A stretch of DNA of 25,847 nucleotides. Origin: a virus. Below, one piece after another: positions 14,965 through 20,398 of this stretch. Every line of letters begins with the position of its first letter. Positions within the stretch are counted from its first letter, which is position 1. Where the stretch lies: the IMG/VR virus record IMGVR_UViG_3300034073_000968, positions 1 to 25,847 of that record; one strand, given 5' to 3'. The translations under genes were made by a program, and so were the position numbers. The notes below the pieces were generated by a model. The model ran no database searches. It saw only the letters and a list, made by a program, of their open reading frames with translations, and was not told the origin of the DNA.

Positions 14965-15471
14965 TCAATAGTGTTGCATGTTCTTAGCCAACAACACTAT
15001 TTCTGCCAGCGTTGCGTTGGTCTTAATCCTGTTGGCTTTGAACGAAATGACTTTGCAGTTGTCGTGTGTATACCCGCGGGTGCTGTCAATGCGGTCTATA
15101 GACGCGCTGTTTGCGGCGCTTACGGTTGCGGCGTAGTCTAACTCGACATTGAGCAACGGGCAATGTGTTGGCGCCATGTCAATAAGTTGTTGCAGCGTAA
15201 GCGTGAACTCCCGCTTTGCTTTTTTAGCCCGTCGAGCAGCGTTTCCGTACGCTATTTTGGCCCATCGCACCCGTGGGGAGACCTGTTTTTCTTCTGCCCG
15301 TGCATTTTTTTGACGCAGTAGGCGTTCGTGGTAGGCGTCTGTTTGCTTGTACTTACGGAACTCTTCTTTCGAGCAGGTTTTACAAGCGGAGCGAAGTCCG
15401 GAGCTTGTGTGTTTGTCTTTTGAAAAAAGACTTTCAGGTAGTAGTTGTTTGCACACACGGCATGTCAGCAT
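14965..15471 (-). CDS. Free-standing HNH endonuclease
   Basis: A 168-residue enzyme from the ATG at 15469-15471, preceded by a perfect AGGAGG five bases upstream. Two CxxC pairs (C4/C7 and C30/C33) form an N-terminal zinc ribbon, followed by a basic helical stretch and an HNH-type core: C104, then SIDRIDSTRGYTHDNC with Asp126-Arg127, His136 and Asn138, and SFKANRIK with Asn147. This arrangement is typical of phage homing endonucleases, which cut phage genomes lacking the gene. It lies between the large terminase and portal genes, and its TGA stop forms part of the portal ribosome binding site, so insertion did not disturb the neighbour. Confidence 0.88.
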   Translation of the reverse strand: MLTCRVCKQLLPESLFSKDKHTSSGLRSACKTCSKEEFRKYKQTDAYHERLLRQKNARAEEKQVSPRVRWAKIAYGNAARRAKKAKREFTLTLQQLIDMAPTHCPLLNVELDYAATVSAANSASIDRIDSTRGYTHDNCKVISFKANRIKTNATLAEIVLLAKNMQHY

Positions 15472-15514
15472 AAGACCTCCTATGACGACGCAGTATATCA
15501 AAAAAATCGTCATG

Positions 15515-17053
15515 TCAGTAGTAGGCGTGTGTGCGCCGCTTAAAAAACCGAGGTTCGTCGGCTTCGTCGCTGTCAAGCGAAATAAAGCCGCCTTGTCTAA
15601 ACCGCAAAAGTGCTTGACTTAGTGTGTCCACGAAGTCGTCGTGCTCCCCAACAGGGAAAGCGGCCACTTCCTCAACGACTTCTCGCGCCCAGCGCGTGTC
15701 AGGAGCCCAGACTTTACCCGAAGAGAACAGGTCTGCCACGGCGTTAAGACGCACCATCTTATCGTTTCCGCGGCTCGGTGTAAATTCCTGAACAGGTATG
15801 CCCATGTTGCGCAGCTCTTGAATCAGTGGTGCGCCCGCAGCTTTCTTTTCAACAATGAAGGCGTCTGGGTCCCACTCTTTCCAGTGCTTGTGGGCGACTT
15901 GCTTGAGTTCTGGGAAACCCATGCGGTCTTTGAAAGCATCAAGCAAGATAAGCTGAGCTGCGTCGTTTTCTTCCTCGTTGTACCAGACCCCCCAAGTAGT
16001 ACAGGCACTGTAGTCGGAGTTGTTTTTGGTTTCAAAGGCCGTGTCCCATGACTGGATGATGTACTCACAGGTGGGCGGCTCCGCCCCCTCCCAAATGCGC
16101 CAGTGCTTTCGCGAGATGATGGCCGACATATCCGACGTCGGCTGCTGCATGTATTGGGCGTTCCAGAACCGTGGGTCCAAGTTGGCACGTTTGGCCTTCA
16201 ACTGCTCCAGCGGCCACTGCTCGGGCCACAGGCTTTTTTCCTCAGGGGTGTTCTCGTTGAGGATGGCGGGCAGCTCCACCACTTCCCACTGGTCTGCGTC
16301 GGGGTTCTTGGTCTGGTAATCAATCAGTCGGGCTGTCAGGTCAAGCAGAGACCAGCGGGTCATGATGACGATGATCGCACCGCCGGGCATCAAGCGTTGC
16401 AACGGGCCGGTTTGGAACCAGTTCCACGCCGTGTCAAACGCTAGACGTGAGTTAATTTTGACGTCTTGTTCCGAGTGCGGGTCATCAATAACAAATAGGT
16501 CGGCACCACGACCAGCCAAAGCGCCGCCAACACCGGCAGCGTAATACTGGCCACCAGCAGACGTGGACCATTTGCCGGCGGCAGACTGGTCAGCAGCCAC
16601 AGCAGTCTTTGGAAAAAGTTCTTTGTACTCATCGCTGTCTAACAGGTTTCGGATGCGCCGGCCAAAGTCTTCGGACAGGCCCGCGGTGTGAGTGCCCATG
16701 ATGATCTTCTTGTCTGGGTACTGGCCAAGGAAGTACGCTGGGAACAGGTACGAGCTGAACTCGGACTTACCCATACGAGGGGCGATGTTGATGATGACCC
16801 GCTTTTTCTTGCCCTCGATCACGTCGGTGAAGATCTGGGCTAGCTTCTTGTGGTGGGGGCCAACTTTGAACCCGGGGTAGACATACTTGGCGAAGTCGAT
16901 CATGCCCTTGCGTGCGCCGGCGACGAGGCTGCGACGCTCGCGCTCTTCCAGCATGTCGAACAGCTCCATCTTCTCGGCCACCGACATTTTCGGCAGCGCG
17001 GCTTGGATGGCCTTAATCTCCGCTGGCGTCAGTGTCAGGTTGTTCAGGTTCAT
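15515..17053 (-). CDS. terL: Terminase large subunit
   Basis: A 512-residue DNA-packaging motor ATPase and nuclease. Walker A is APRMGKS at about 91-97, Walker B is LFVIDD at about 186-191, and IIVIMTRWSLLDL near 227-239 fits the coupling motif. The C-terminal nuclease has its acidic residues in SWDTAF (Asp337), FIVEKK (Glu402) and HDDFVD (Asp473 region). The enzyme docks on the portal, pumps DNA into the prohead and cuts the concatemer. It overlaps the small-subunit gene by 41 bases and has no strong ribosome binding site, so translation is probably coupled. Length is normal for the family. Confidence 0.95.
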   Translation of the reverse strand: MNLNNLTLTPAEIKAIQAALPKMSVAEKMELFDMLEERERRSLVAGARKGMIDFAKYVYPGFKVGPHHKKLAQIFTDVIEGKKKRVIINIAPRMGKSEFSSYLFPAYFLGQYPDKKIIMGTHTAGLSEDFGRRIRNLLDSDEYKELFPKTAVAADQSAAGKWSTSAGGQYYAAGVGGALAGRGADLFVIDDPHSEQDVKINSRLAFDTAWNWFQTGPLQRLMPGGAIIVIMTRWSLLDLTARLIDYQTKNPDADQWEVVELPAILNENTPEEKSLWPEQWPLEQLKAKRANLDPRFWNAQYMQQPTSDMSAIISRKHWRIWEGAEPPTCEYIIQSWDTAFETKNNSDYSACTTWGVWYNEEENDAAQLILLDAFKDRMGFPELKQVAHKHWKEWDPDAFIVEKKAAGAPLIQELRNMGIPVQEFTPSRGNDKMVRLNAVADLFSSGKVWAPDTRWAREVVEEVAAFPVGEHDDFVDTLSQALLRFRQGGFISLDSDEADEPRFFKRRTHAYY

Positions 17054-17717
17054 AAGTTAGTGCTTGCTCACCGGCTGGCTCAACGTCTGTCACGTCTACG
17101 TCGGTCACCCCAATGAATTTGGCCAGTTTGTCCTTGATGCGTTTGTCGATTTCCGAGTCGGTCATGTCGGTGTTCTTGACCTCGATGCGCTCGGTGAAGA
17201 GGCCCACTTCGGTCACCTTGCCCAGCATGTCTAACGCTTTCAAGCGGATGCGGGCGTCGGGGTGGTTGGTCTCTTCAAGAATTTTGGCCACGGCCATGCC
17301 GCGCAGCTCCTTGGCCATCTCGACGAACTCCCAGTCGTATGCGGACAGCATAGCAACGAGGTGGCGCACGGCTTCGGGGGTTTTGATCTGGGTGAGCTGG
17401 ACCTTGGCTTCGGCAGGTGGGGCAGTGCCGGCAAGGGCCGAGAATACTTTGCGTGCGGCCTTGGCGTCGGCCTCTTTGACAATGGCGCTGTCGTCATCGA
17501 CGATGCCGAGCTTTTCCATCCACGCAGTCGTCTTGACCTGAGCGTTTAGAGTTTCATCGGGCGACGCTTTGTCCAGCAGCTTTTGTGCTCGTGGGTCGTG
17601 GGCCTCGATGTCGGGCTCAAAGTCAATGAGGTGGTCTAGCATTTCCTTGGTAGGTAGCGGGTTGCATTCCCGAGTTAAGCGGAGGGCACTTGCCTGCCGC
17701 GTTGCGTAAGTGTACAC
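17013..17717 (-). CDS. terS: Terminase small subunit (GTG start)
   Basis: A 234-residue protein upstream of and overlapping terL. The N-terminal part (YATRQASALRLTRECNPLPTKE..LDHLIDFEPD) resembles, from memory, the start of small terminase subunits in related phages. Residues about 105-165 are helical (PEAVRHLVAMLSAYDWEFVE, then RIRLKALDMLGKVTEVGLFT), the kind of region that forms the oligomeric DNA-recognition ring. The chosen GTG at 17715-17717 immediately follows an in-frame TGA that ends an 11-codon ORF with a strong ribosome binding site. The next ATG in frame, at 17640-17642, would give a 209-residue form. DNA recognition for packaging is inferred from gene order. Confidence 0.75.
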   Translation of the reverse strand: MYTYATRQASALRLTRECNPLPTKEMLDHLIDFEPDIEAHDPRAQKLLDKASPDETLNAQVKTTAWMEKLGIVDDDSAIVKEADAKAARKVFSALAGTAPPAEAKVQLTQIKTPEAVRHLVAMLSAYDWEFVEMAKELRGMAVAKILEETNHPDARIRLKALDMLGKVTEVGLFTERIEVKNTDMTDSEIDKRIKDKLAKFIGVTDVDVTDVEPAGEQALTYEPEQPDTDASGD

Positions 17718-17753
17718 TCACTTTCGGTAGTGGCGCAACTTTTTGTTGACCAT
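17718..17753 (-). other. 11-codon leader ORF directly before terS, same frame
   Basis: ATG at 17751-17753 with GGAGA five bases upstream encodes MVNKKLRHYRK and ends in TGA at 17718-17720. The next codon in the same frame is the GTG of terS. It may be a leader peptide for coupled re-initiation, or the true N-terminus of the small terminase interrupted by a nonsense change. Confidence 0.5.
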
Positions 17754-17785
17754 TGCTTCTCCTCTTTGGTTTGAAAGCCAAATTC

Positions 17786-17815
17786 GCCCCCAGCAGCAAT
17801 GTTGGGGGCTTTTTT
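17786..17815 (+). terminator. Intrinsic-terminator hairpin oriented against the late genes
   Basis: On the plus strand GCCCCCAGCA and TGTTGGGGGC form a ten-pair stem with one GU pair and a GCAA tetraloop, followed by six T. This would stop rightward transcripts. It lies one base from the 3' end of the leftward tRNA-Glu gene and before terS, where no rightward gene is known. Read leftward it is a hairpin preceded by an A-run and lacks a terminator U-tract. Confidence 0.75.
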
Positions 17816-17816
17816 C

Positions 17817-17892
17817 TGGAGCTTCGTGCGGGAGTCGAACCCAGCGTTTACGCAGTGAAAGTGCGCTGTCCTAACCGTTAGACGAACGAAGC
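17817..17892 (-). tRNA. tRNA-Glu (UUC)
   Basis: Read leftward, a seven-pair acceptor stem (GCTTCGT / ACGAAGC), a D-arm, an anticodon stem GCGCA / TGCGT (one GU) around loop CTTTCAC, and a T-arm with GGGTTCGACT. The anticodon TTC is at 17857-17859. TCCA follows the acceptor stem, so CCA is encoded and the discriminator is U. Last gene of the cluster, three bases from tRNA-Trp. Confidence 0.92.
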
Positions 17893-17895
17893 GAA

Positions 17896-17969
17896 TGGCA
17901 TCCCGGCAGGGAATCGAACCCCGGACAACGGACTTGGAAACCGCTGTGTTACCACTACACCACCGAGAA
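17896..17969 (-). tRNA. tRNA-Trp (CCA), unusual anticodon stem
   Basis: Acceptor TTCTCGG pairs with CCGGGAT except for a U1-U72 mismatch. The D-arm is GTGT AGTGGTA ACAC, and the T-arm CGGGG TTCGATT CCCTG is perfectly paired. The loop TTCCAAG puts anticodon CCA at 17935-17937, and a U-U mismatch closes the anticodon stem (GCGGT / TCCGT). Discriminator G and an encoded CCA fit tRNA-Trp. Reading a Gly UCC anticodon would need a worse stem and the wrong discriminator. Confidence 0.75.
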
Positions 17970-17971
17970 TC

Positions 17972-18057
17972 TGGGGGAGCCTGAAGGAATCGAACCCTTA
18001 CCCATTCCTGAATAGCCGGGGGTTCAAGCCCCGTTTGCACCCTGTGCGCCAAGCTCC
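17972..18057 (-). tRNA. tRNA-Ser (UGA), class II
   Basis: Acceptor GGAGCTT / AGGCTCC, perfect anticodon stem CGGGG / CCCCG around loop CTTGAAC with anticodon TGA at 18024-18026, and a long variable arm with a six-pair stem (CTATTC / GAATGG), as expected for serine. CCA is encoded. The discriminator base is C rather than the usual G, and the D-arm (GCAC AGG GTGC) has a very short loop. Confidence 0.85.
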
Positions 18058-18061
18058 AATC

Positions 18062-18137
18062 TGGCTGTCCGGGTAGGCATCGAACCTACGCACACCGCCT
18101 TAACAGGGCGGCGCTCTACCGACTGAGCTACCGGACA
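18062..18137 (-). tRNA. tRNA-Asn (GUU)
   Basis: Canonical cloverleaf: acceptor TGTCCGG / CCGGACA, D-arm AGCTCAGTCGGTAGAGC, anticodon stem CCGCC / GGCGG with loop CTGTTAA (anticodon GTT at 18102-18104), T-arm GTAGG TTCGATG CCTAC, discriminator G and encoded CCA. Four bases separate it from tRNA-Ser. Confidence 0.95.
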
Positions 18138-18147
18138 AAATTCTTTT

Positions 18148-18222
18148 TGGGGTGGCATACGAGACTTGAACTCGTACTACCAAGGTCACAGCATGGGGTG
18201 CTAACCGTTACACCAATGCCAC
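18148..18222 (-). tRNA. tRNA-His (GUG) without an encoded G-1
   Basis: A perfect seven-pair acceptor stem (GTGGCAT / ATGCCAC), D-arm GTGT / GCAC, loop CTGTGAC with anticodon GTG at 18187-18189, and one mismatch in the anticodon stem. Discriminator C and an encoded CCA are typical of tRNA-His. The base at position -1 is T, so the extra G normally recognised by histidyl-tRNA synthetase is not encoded. Confidence 0.92.
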
Positions 18223-18251
18223 ACCAAAAAGAACTTGGGGGATGGGTAAGG

Positions 18252-18337
18252 TGGTGGGGACGGCTGGATTCGAACCAGCTCAACCAGAGGTAACAGTTTT
18301 ACAGACTGCCGCGCCTCACCATCTGCGCCGCATCCCC
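18252..18337 (-). tRNA. tRNA-Tyr (GUA), class II
   Basis: Acceptor GGGGATG / CGTCCCC, D-stem GCGC / GCGC, anticodon stem GCAGT / ACTGT around loop CTGTAAA (anticodon GTA at 18300-18302), a long variable region and T-arm GCTGG TTCGAAT CCAGC. Discriminator A and an encoded CCA are as expected for tyrosine. Confidence 0.93.
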
Positions 18338-18392
18338 GTTGCAGGGATGAATCAATAACGCCAATGGCGTTCGGATGGTGATGAATTGAAAT

Positions 18393-18467
18393 TGGTCTGT
18401 GCGGCAGGATTCGAACCTGCGACCCCTCGTTTCCAAAACGAGAACGCTACCACTGCGCTACGCACAG
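18393..18467 (-). tRNA. tRNA-Pro (UGG)
   Basis: A perfect acceptor stem (CTGTGCG / CGCACAG), D-arm GCGCAGTGGTAGCGT, anticodon stem CTCGT / ACGAG around loop TTTGGAA (anticodon TGG at 18433-18435), T-arm GCAGG TTCGAAT CCTGC, discriminator A and encoded CCA. Confidence 0.95.
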
Positions 18468-18625
18468 AGGTCTTGGGTTCTGGTTGGATAGAGGTCTTCA
18501 TGATGGAGTGGATTATACACACCCTTTTCTGTTTCTTGGTAAGGGTTTACCTCAGGGTCGTCAGATTAGGACCCGAGCCTTCGGCTTATGCTCGGCAAGG
18601 CCCAGCGCTAGCGGTGGCCGTGTGG
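18468..18625. other. Spacer between tRNA-Pro and tRNA-Gly
   Basis: 158 bases without a convincing gene. It holds the leftward promoter candidate and a small hairpin around CCGAGCCTTCGGC near 18574. The short rightward frames here cross tRNA genes and are taken as chance. Confidence 0.5.
18512..18542 (-). promoter_or_regulatory. Candidate sigma70-type promoter for the tRNA cluster
   Basis: Read leftward, a perfect TATAAT (18512-18517) is preceded by TTACCA (18537-18542, four of six bases of the -35 consensus) with a long 19-base spacer. Transcription would start about 40 bases before tRNA-Pro and run through seven tRNA genes towards terS. It is a prediction from consensus only. Confidence 0.4.
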
Positions 18626-18698
18626 TGGAGCGGGTGTGGGGAGTCGAACCCCAACTGCACAGCTTGGAAGGCTGGCGGCACACCTTGTGCGCACCTGC
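18626..18698 (-). tRNA. tRNA-Gly (UCC), unusual D-arm
   Basis: Acceptor GCAGGTG / CACCCGC (one A-C mismatch), anticodon stem CCAGC / GCTGT with loop CTTCCAA (anticodon TCC at 18666-18668), T-arm TGGGG TTCGACT CCCCA, discriminator U and encoded CCA, as expected for glycine. The D-arm (CACA AGG TGTG) has a very short loop like that of the tRNA-Ser here. Confidence 0.85.
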
Positions 18699-19130
18699 AA
18701 TTTGGTTGCGGGTCGTGGTAACGCTCCACGCTCGGTATGGCTTATGAGACCAGCCGGGTCAACTTGACCTACCCGCCGAATTTTGGTCCACCGTCTCAGA
18801 TTTGCACTGAGTCACCTTCCCTTGTCGGGCCGTGCTTCGCTAGCGCACCCCCGGTGGATTTGTTGGGCAGGCTGTTTGCAACCAGCCCCGTCCGGGTTTC
18901 CAAGGTTATGGCACTAGACGGCCCCCGACCTCGATGCAGTTTGAGCGCAGCCGGGAACCCCCAACCACCTCGGTCGCATCCGTGCAACTACGTTACCCAA
19001 CAAATGCAGTGTACAGCATTAGACAAGGCTTGTGTTGAATTTTTTAGAAAATTTTTTGAGAAATCATTTGTATTGACAAAGTATTACAAAAATTGTGAAG
19101 ACGGGTGGGGAATAGTGTTCACGCTACGCG

Positions 19131-19207
19131 CCGCCGCCACGCCACAAAAGGGGTTGTGGGGGTATGGTGGGGTCGAAAGTACGCAGAATTGCCCCGCCGC
19201 CACGCCA
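19131..19207. repeat. Direct repeat pair CCGCCGCCACGCCA
   Basis: Two perfect 14-base copies at 19131-19144 and 19194-19207, start to start 63 bases, just upstream of the rightward promoter candidate. They could be binding sites for a regulator; no protein is known. Confidence 0.65.
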
Positions 19208-19221
19208 ATGTAATACCCTCG

Positions 19222-19230
19222 TGGTAAAAT
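19222..19230 (+). promoter_or_regulatory. Candidate extended -10 promoter for the rightward genes
   Basis: TGGTAAAAT fits an extended -10 element (TGn followed by TAAAAT, five of six consensus bases). No good -35 box is found 16-18 bases upstream. It lies 75 bases before the first rightward start codon, and the palindrome at 19269-19284 would be in the leader. Confidence 0.45.
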
Positions 19231-19268
19231 AGCTTTAGCGATTCGGGATTCGCTCGGTCGCATTGTTC

Positions 19269-19294
19269 GGGGTCAGTTGACCCCTTTTCTTTTT
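19269..19294 (+). terminator. Palindrome GGGGTCAGTTGACCCC with T-rich tail in the leader of the first rightward gene
   Basis: Seven-base perfect arms around GT, followed by TTTTCTTTTT. It has the look of an intrinsic terminator or attenuator placed between the candidate promoter and the first start codon at 19305. It is also the first full copy of the palindrome family of this region. Confidence 0.6.
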
Positions 19295-19304
19295 GGAGAT
19301 AGTT

Positions 19305-19709
19305 ATGACACAGAAACTTAAAACCCTCATCATCAACGCTTGCACACAACATGACGGCTTGCAAGCCACAGTGAATGACATTGCCAAGGAAGCCAAGCGC
19401 ATATCGTTCGATGCCTACCGCGCCATTGTGGTCGATGCGTTGAGCGTGAAGTACGGCGTTGAGCCCCACGAGTCGAAGTCAACCAAGAAGCTAACCTTCG
19501 TGAAGGACAGCGCGGCAGAGCAAAAGCTGTCGCGCATGTTGAAGCTACACCCCAACTACGGCGCTGGCACGAAGTCACACCGCAAAGAGGTCAAGGTAGA
19601 CAAGGCGTTGGTTGCTGGCATCGTGAGCACTGTGGTTGACGCTGGCTTGACCAAAGCCGAGTTCGATGCGCTGATTTCTCAGCTTCGCGCATCAGTGCAG
19701 TTCAAGTGA
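19305..19709 (+). CDS. Hypothetical basic protein (134 aa)
   Basis: A 134-residue protein from the ATG at 19305-19307, preceded by GGAG seven bases upstream; a TTG-initiated form four codons longer is unlikely. It begins MTQKLKTLIINACTQHDGLQ and is mostly helical with many Lys residues (EVKVDKALVAGIVSTVVDAG, then LTKAEFDALISQLRASVQFK). I do not recognise a family. It is the first gene of the rightward block behind a promoter candidate and an attenuator-like palindrome, so it may be expressed early. It ends in TTCAAGTGA, as does the next gene, and a palindrome follows at once. Confidence 0.75.
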   Translation: MTQKLKTLIINACTQHDGLQATVNDIAKEAKRISFDAYRAIVVDALSVKYGVEPHESKSTKKLTFVKDSAAEQKLSRMLKLHPNYGAGTKSHRKEVKVDKALVAGIVSTVVDAGLTKAEFDALISQLRASVQFK

Positions 19710-19711
19710 AC

Positions 19712-19742
19712 GGGGTCACTTGACCCCTTTGAAAATTTGCGG
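19712..19742. repeat. Palindrome GGGGTCACTTGACCCC plus AT-rich tail
   Basis: Perfect seven-base arms with centre CT at 19712-19727, starting two bases after a stop codon. The following 15 bases (TTTGAAAATTTGCGG) match 12 of 15 bases after the copy at 21243. The sequence after that can fold as GCGGC / GCCGC. Confidence 0.85.
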
Positions 19743-19812
19743 CGGCTCTGCCTGCGAGGGCTGGCCGCTGTTTCATTTCGTGTCTATCAATCATTTCTCA
19801 GGAGAATCAATC

Positions 19813-20058
19813 ATGCGTAACCTCTCAACACTTGCCAACACCCCAAGCATCAAGCACATGGGCACACTCAGCCTACCCATTCACGGCGAGTTCAACATCA
19901 TGTACTACTACCCCTTGGGCAAAGCGCACAAAGACTACTTCATGGTCAATGTGTACCGCAAGGGCGCAAGCCGTGGCCTATGCTTAACAGGCGAAGCCGC
20001 ATTCGAGGCGTGGCTCGAATCCATGCAAGCACCAGTGCAAACCAAGCTGTTCAAGTGA
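19813..20058 (+). CDS. Hypothetical protein (81 aa)
   Basis: An 81-residue protein from the ATG at 19813-19815, chosen for its AGGAG ribosome binding site; the open frame extends 31 codons further upstream through the palindrome. It begins MRNLSTLANTPSIKHMGTLS and has an aromatic-rich middle (FNIMYYYPLGKAHKDYFMVN). The C-terminal part (GEAAFEAWLESMQAPVQTKL) is helical. No family is recognised. Its last codons (TTCAAGTGA) repeat those of the previous gene, and another palindrome of the same family follows. Confidence 0.7.
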   Translation: MRNLSTLANTPSIKHMGTLSLPIHGEFNIMYYYPLGKAHKDYFMVNVYRKGASRGLCLTGEAAFEAWLESMQAPVQTKLFK

Positions 20059-20064
20059 GGGCGA

Positions 20065-20084
20065 AGGGGGTCAAGCGACCCCCT
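20065..20084. repeat. Palindrome AGGGGGTC AAGC GACCCCCT
   Basis: Eight-base perfect arms with loop AAGC, six bases after the stop codon of the 81-residue gene. It is a variant of the GGGGTCAnnTGACCCC family in which the arms are closed one base earlier. No T-run follows. Confidence 0.85.
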
Positions 20085-20162
20085 AATGATTTCTCACATT
20101 TCAAAACAAGGTTAAATCGCGGTTTTTCTAGGTAGGTGTGGATTTCGCAGGGCGTGCCCCAA

Positions 20163-20398
20163 CTCGGACACCTGCTAGCCCGCATGAACCCTAGAAATTT
20201 TGGCGAATCGTCCTAATAATATATCTTTTTATTTATGTATATATATAAGGGGGAGTATTTATATATGTGTGTTCTTTCGCGTCTTTATTCTTTCTTGTTT
20301 TTTGTGGCTTGCCTTGTTGCATTGCGGCACAAAGATATTAATTTCGGACAGTTGACCTTTTTATCTAGGCTTCATGCGGCCTGCGAGGTGTCCGTGTT
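20163..20398. repeat. Long imperfect inverted repeat around an AT-rich core
   Basis: The arm at 20163-20199, reverse-complemented, matches the arm at 20362-20398 at 30 of 37 positions without gaps; both contain CTAGG, TTCATGCGG and AGGTGTCCG. The arms are 162 bases apart. Outside the arms, TTTCTAG sequences recur at 20125-20131 and 20409-20415. Confidence 0.75.

Larger units (their letters stand above)
18699..19304. other. Intergenic control region between leftward tRNAs and rightward genes
   Basis: About 600 bases with no convincing gene. From 18700 to 19010 it is GC-rich with many local inverted repeats (for example GGTCAA C TTGACC at 18757-18769, and CTCAG/CTGAG around 18796-18815). From 19020 to 19095 it is AT-rich. 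Two copies of CCGCCGCCACGCCA lie at 19131-19144 and 19194-19207. The rightward promoter candidate and the first large palindrome close the region. A rightward frame of 158 codons spans part of it but has no phage-like protein character and starts without a ribosome binding site. Confidence 0.6.

Noticed and set aside
17675-18052. Leftward open frame of 125 codons
   Set aside because: It runs through tRNA-Glu and tRNA-Trp, most of tRNA-Ser and the start of terS in another frame.
18757-18769. GGTCAACTTGACC as a further copy of the palindrome family
   Set aside because: Arms are only six bases with a single central base and lack the G/C run on the left side; kept as a local inverted repeat only.
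18870-18980. Possible tRNA-Leu or tRNA-Cys on the minus strand
   Set aside because: Anticodon-arm-like hairpins exist, but no acceptor stem or T-arm with a TTCGA-type loop fits at the right distances.
19073-19101. TTGACA at 19073-19078 as a -35 box
   Set aside because: No acceptable -10 sequence at 16-18 bases distance.
18737-19213. Rightward open frame of 158 codons in the control region
   Set aside because: No ribosome binding site, unusual composition without domain-like pattern, and it covers GC-rich inverted repeats and a direct repeat; better explained as chance.
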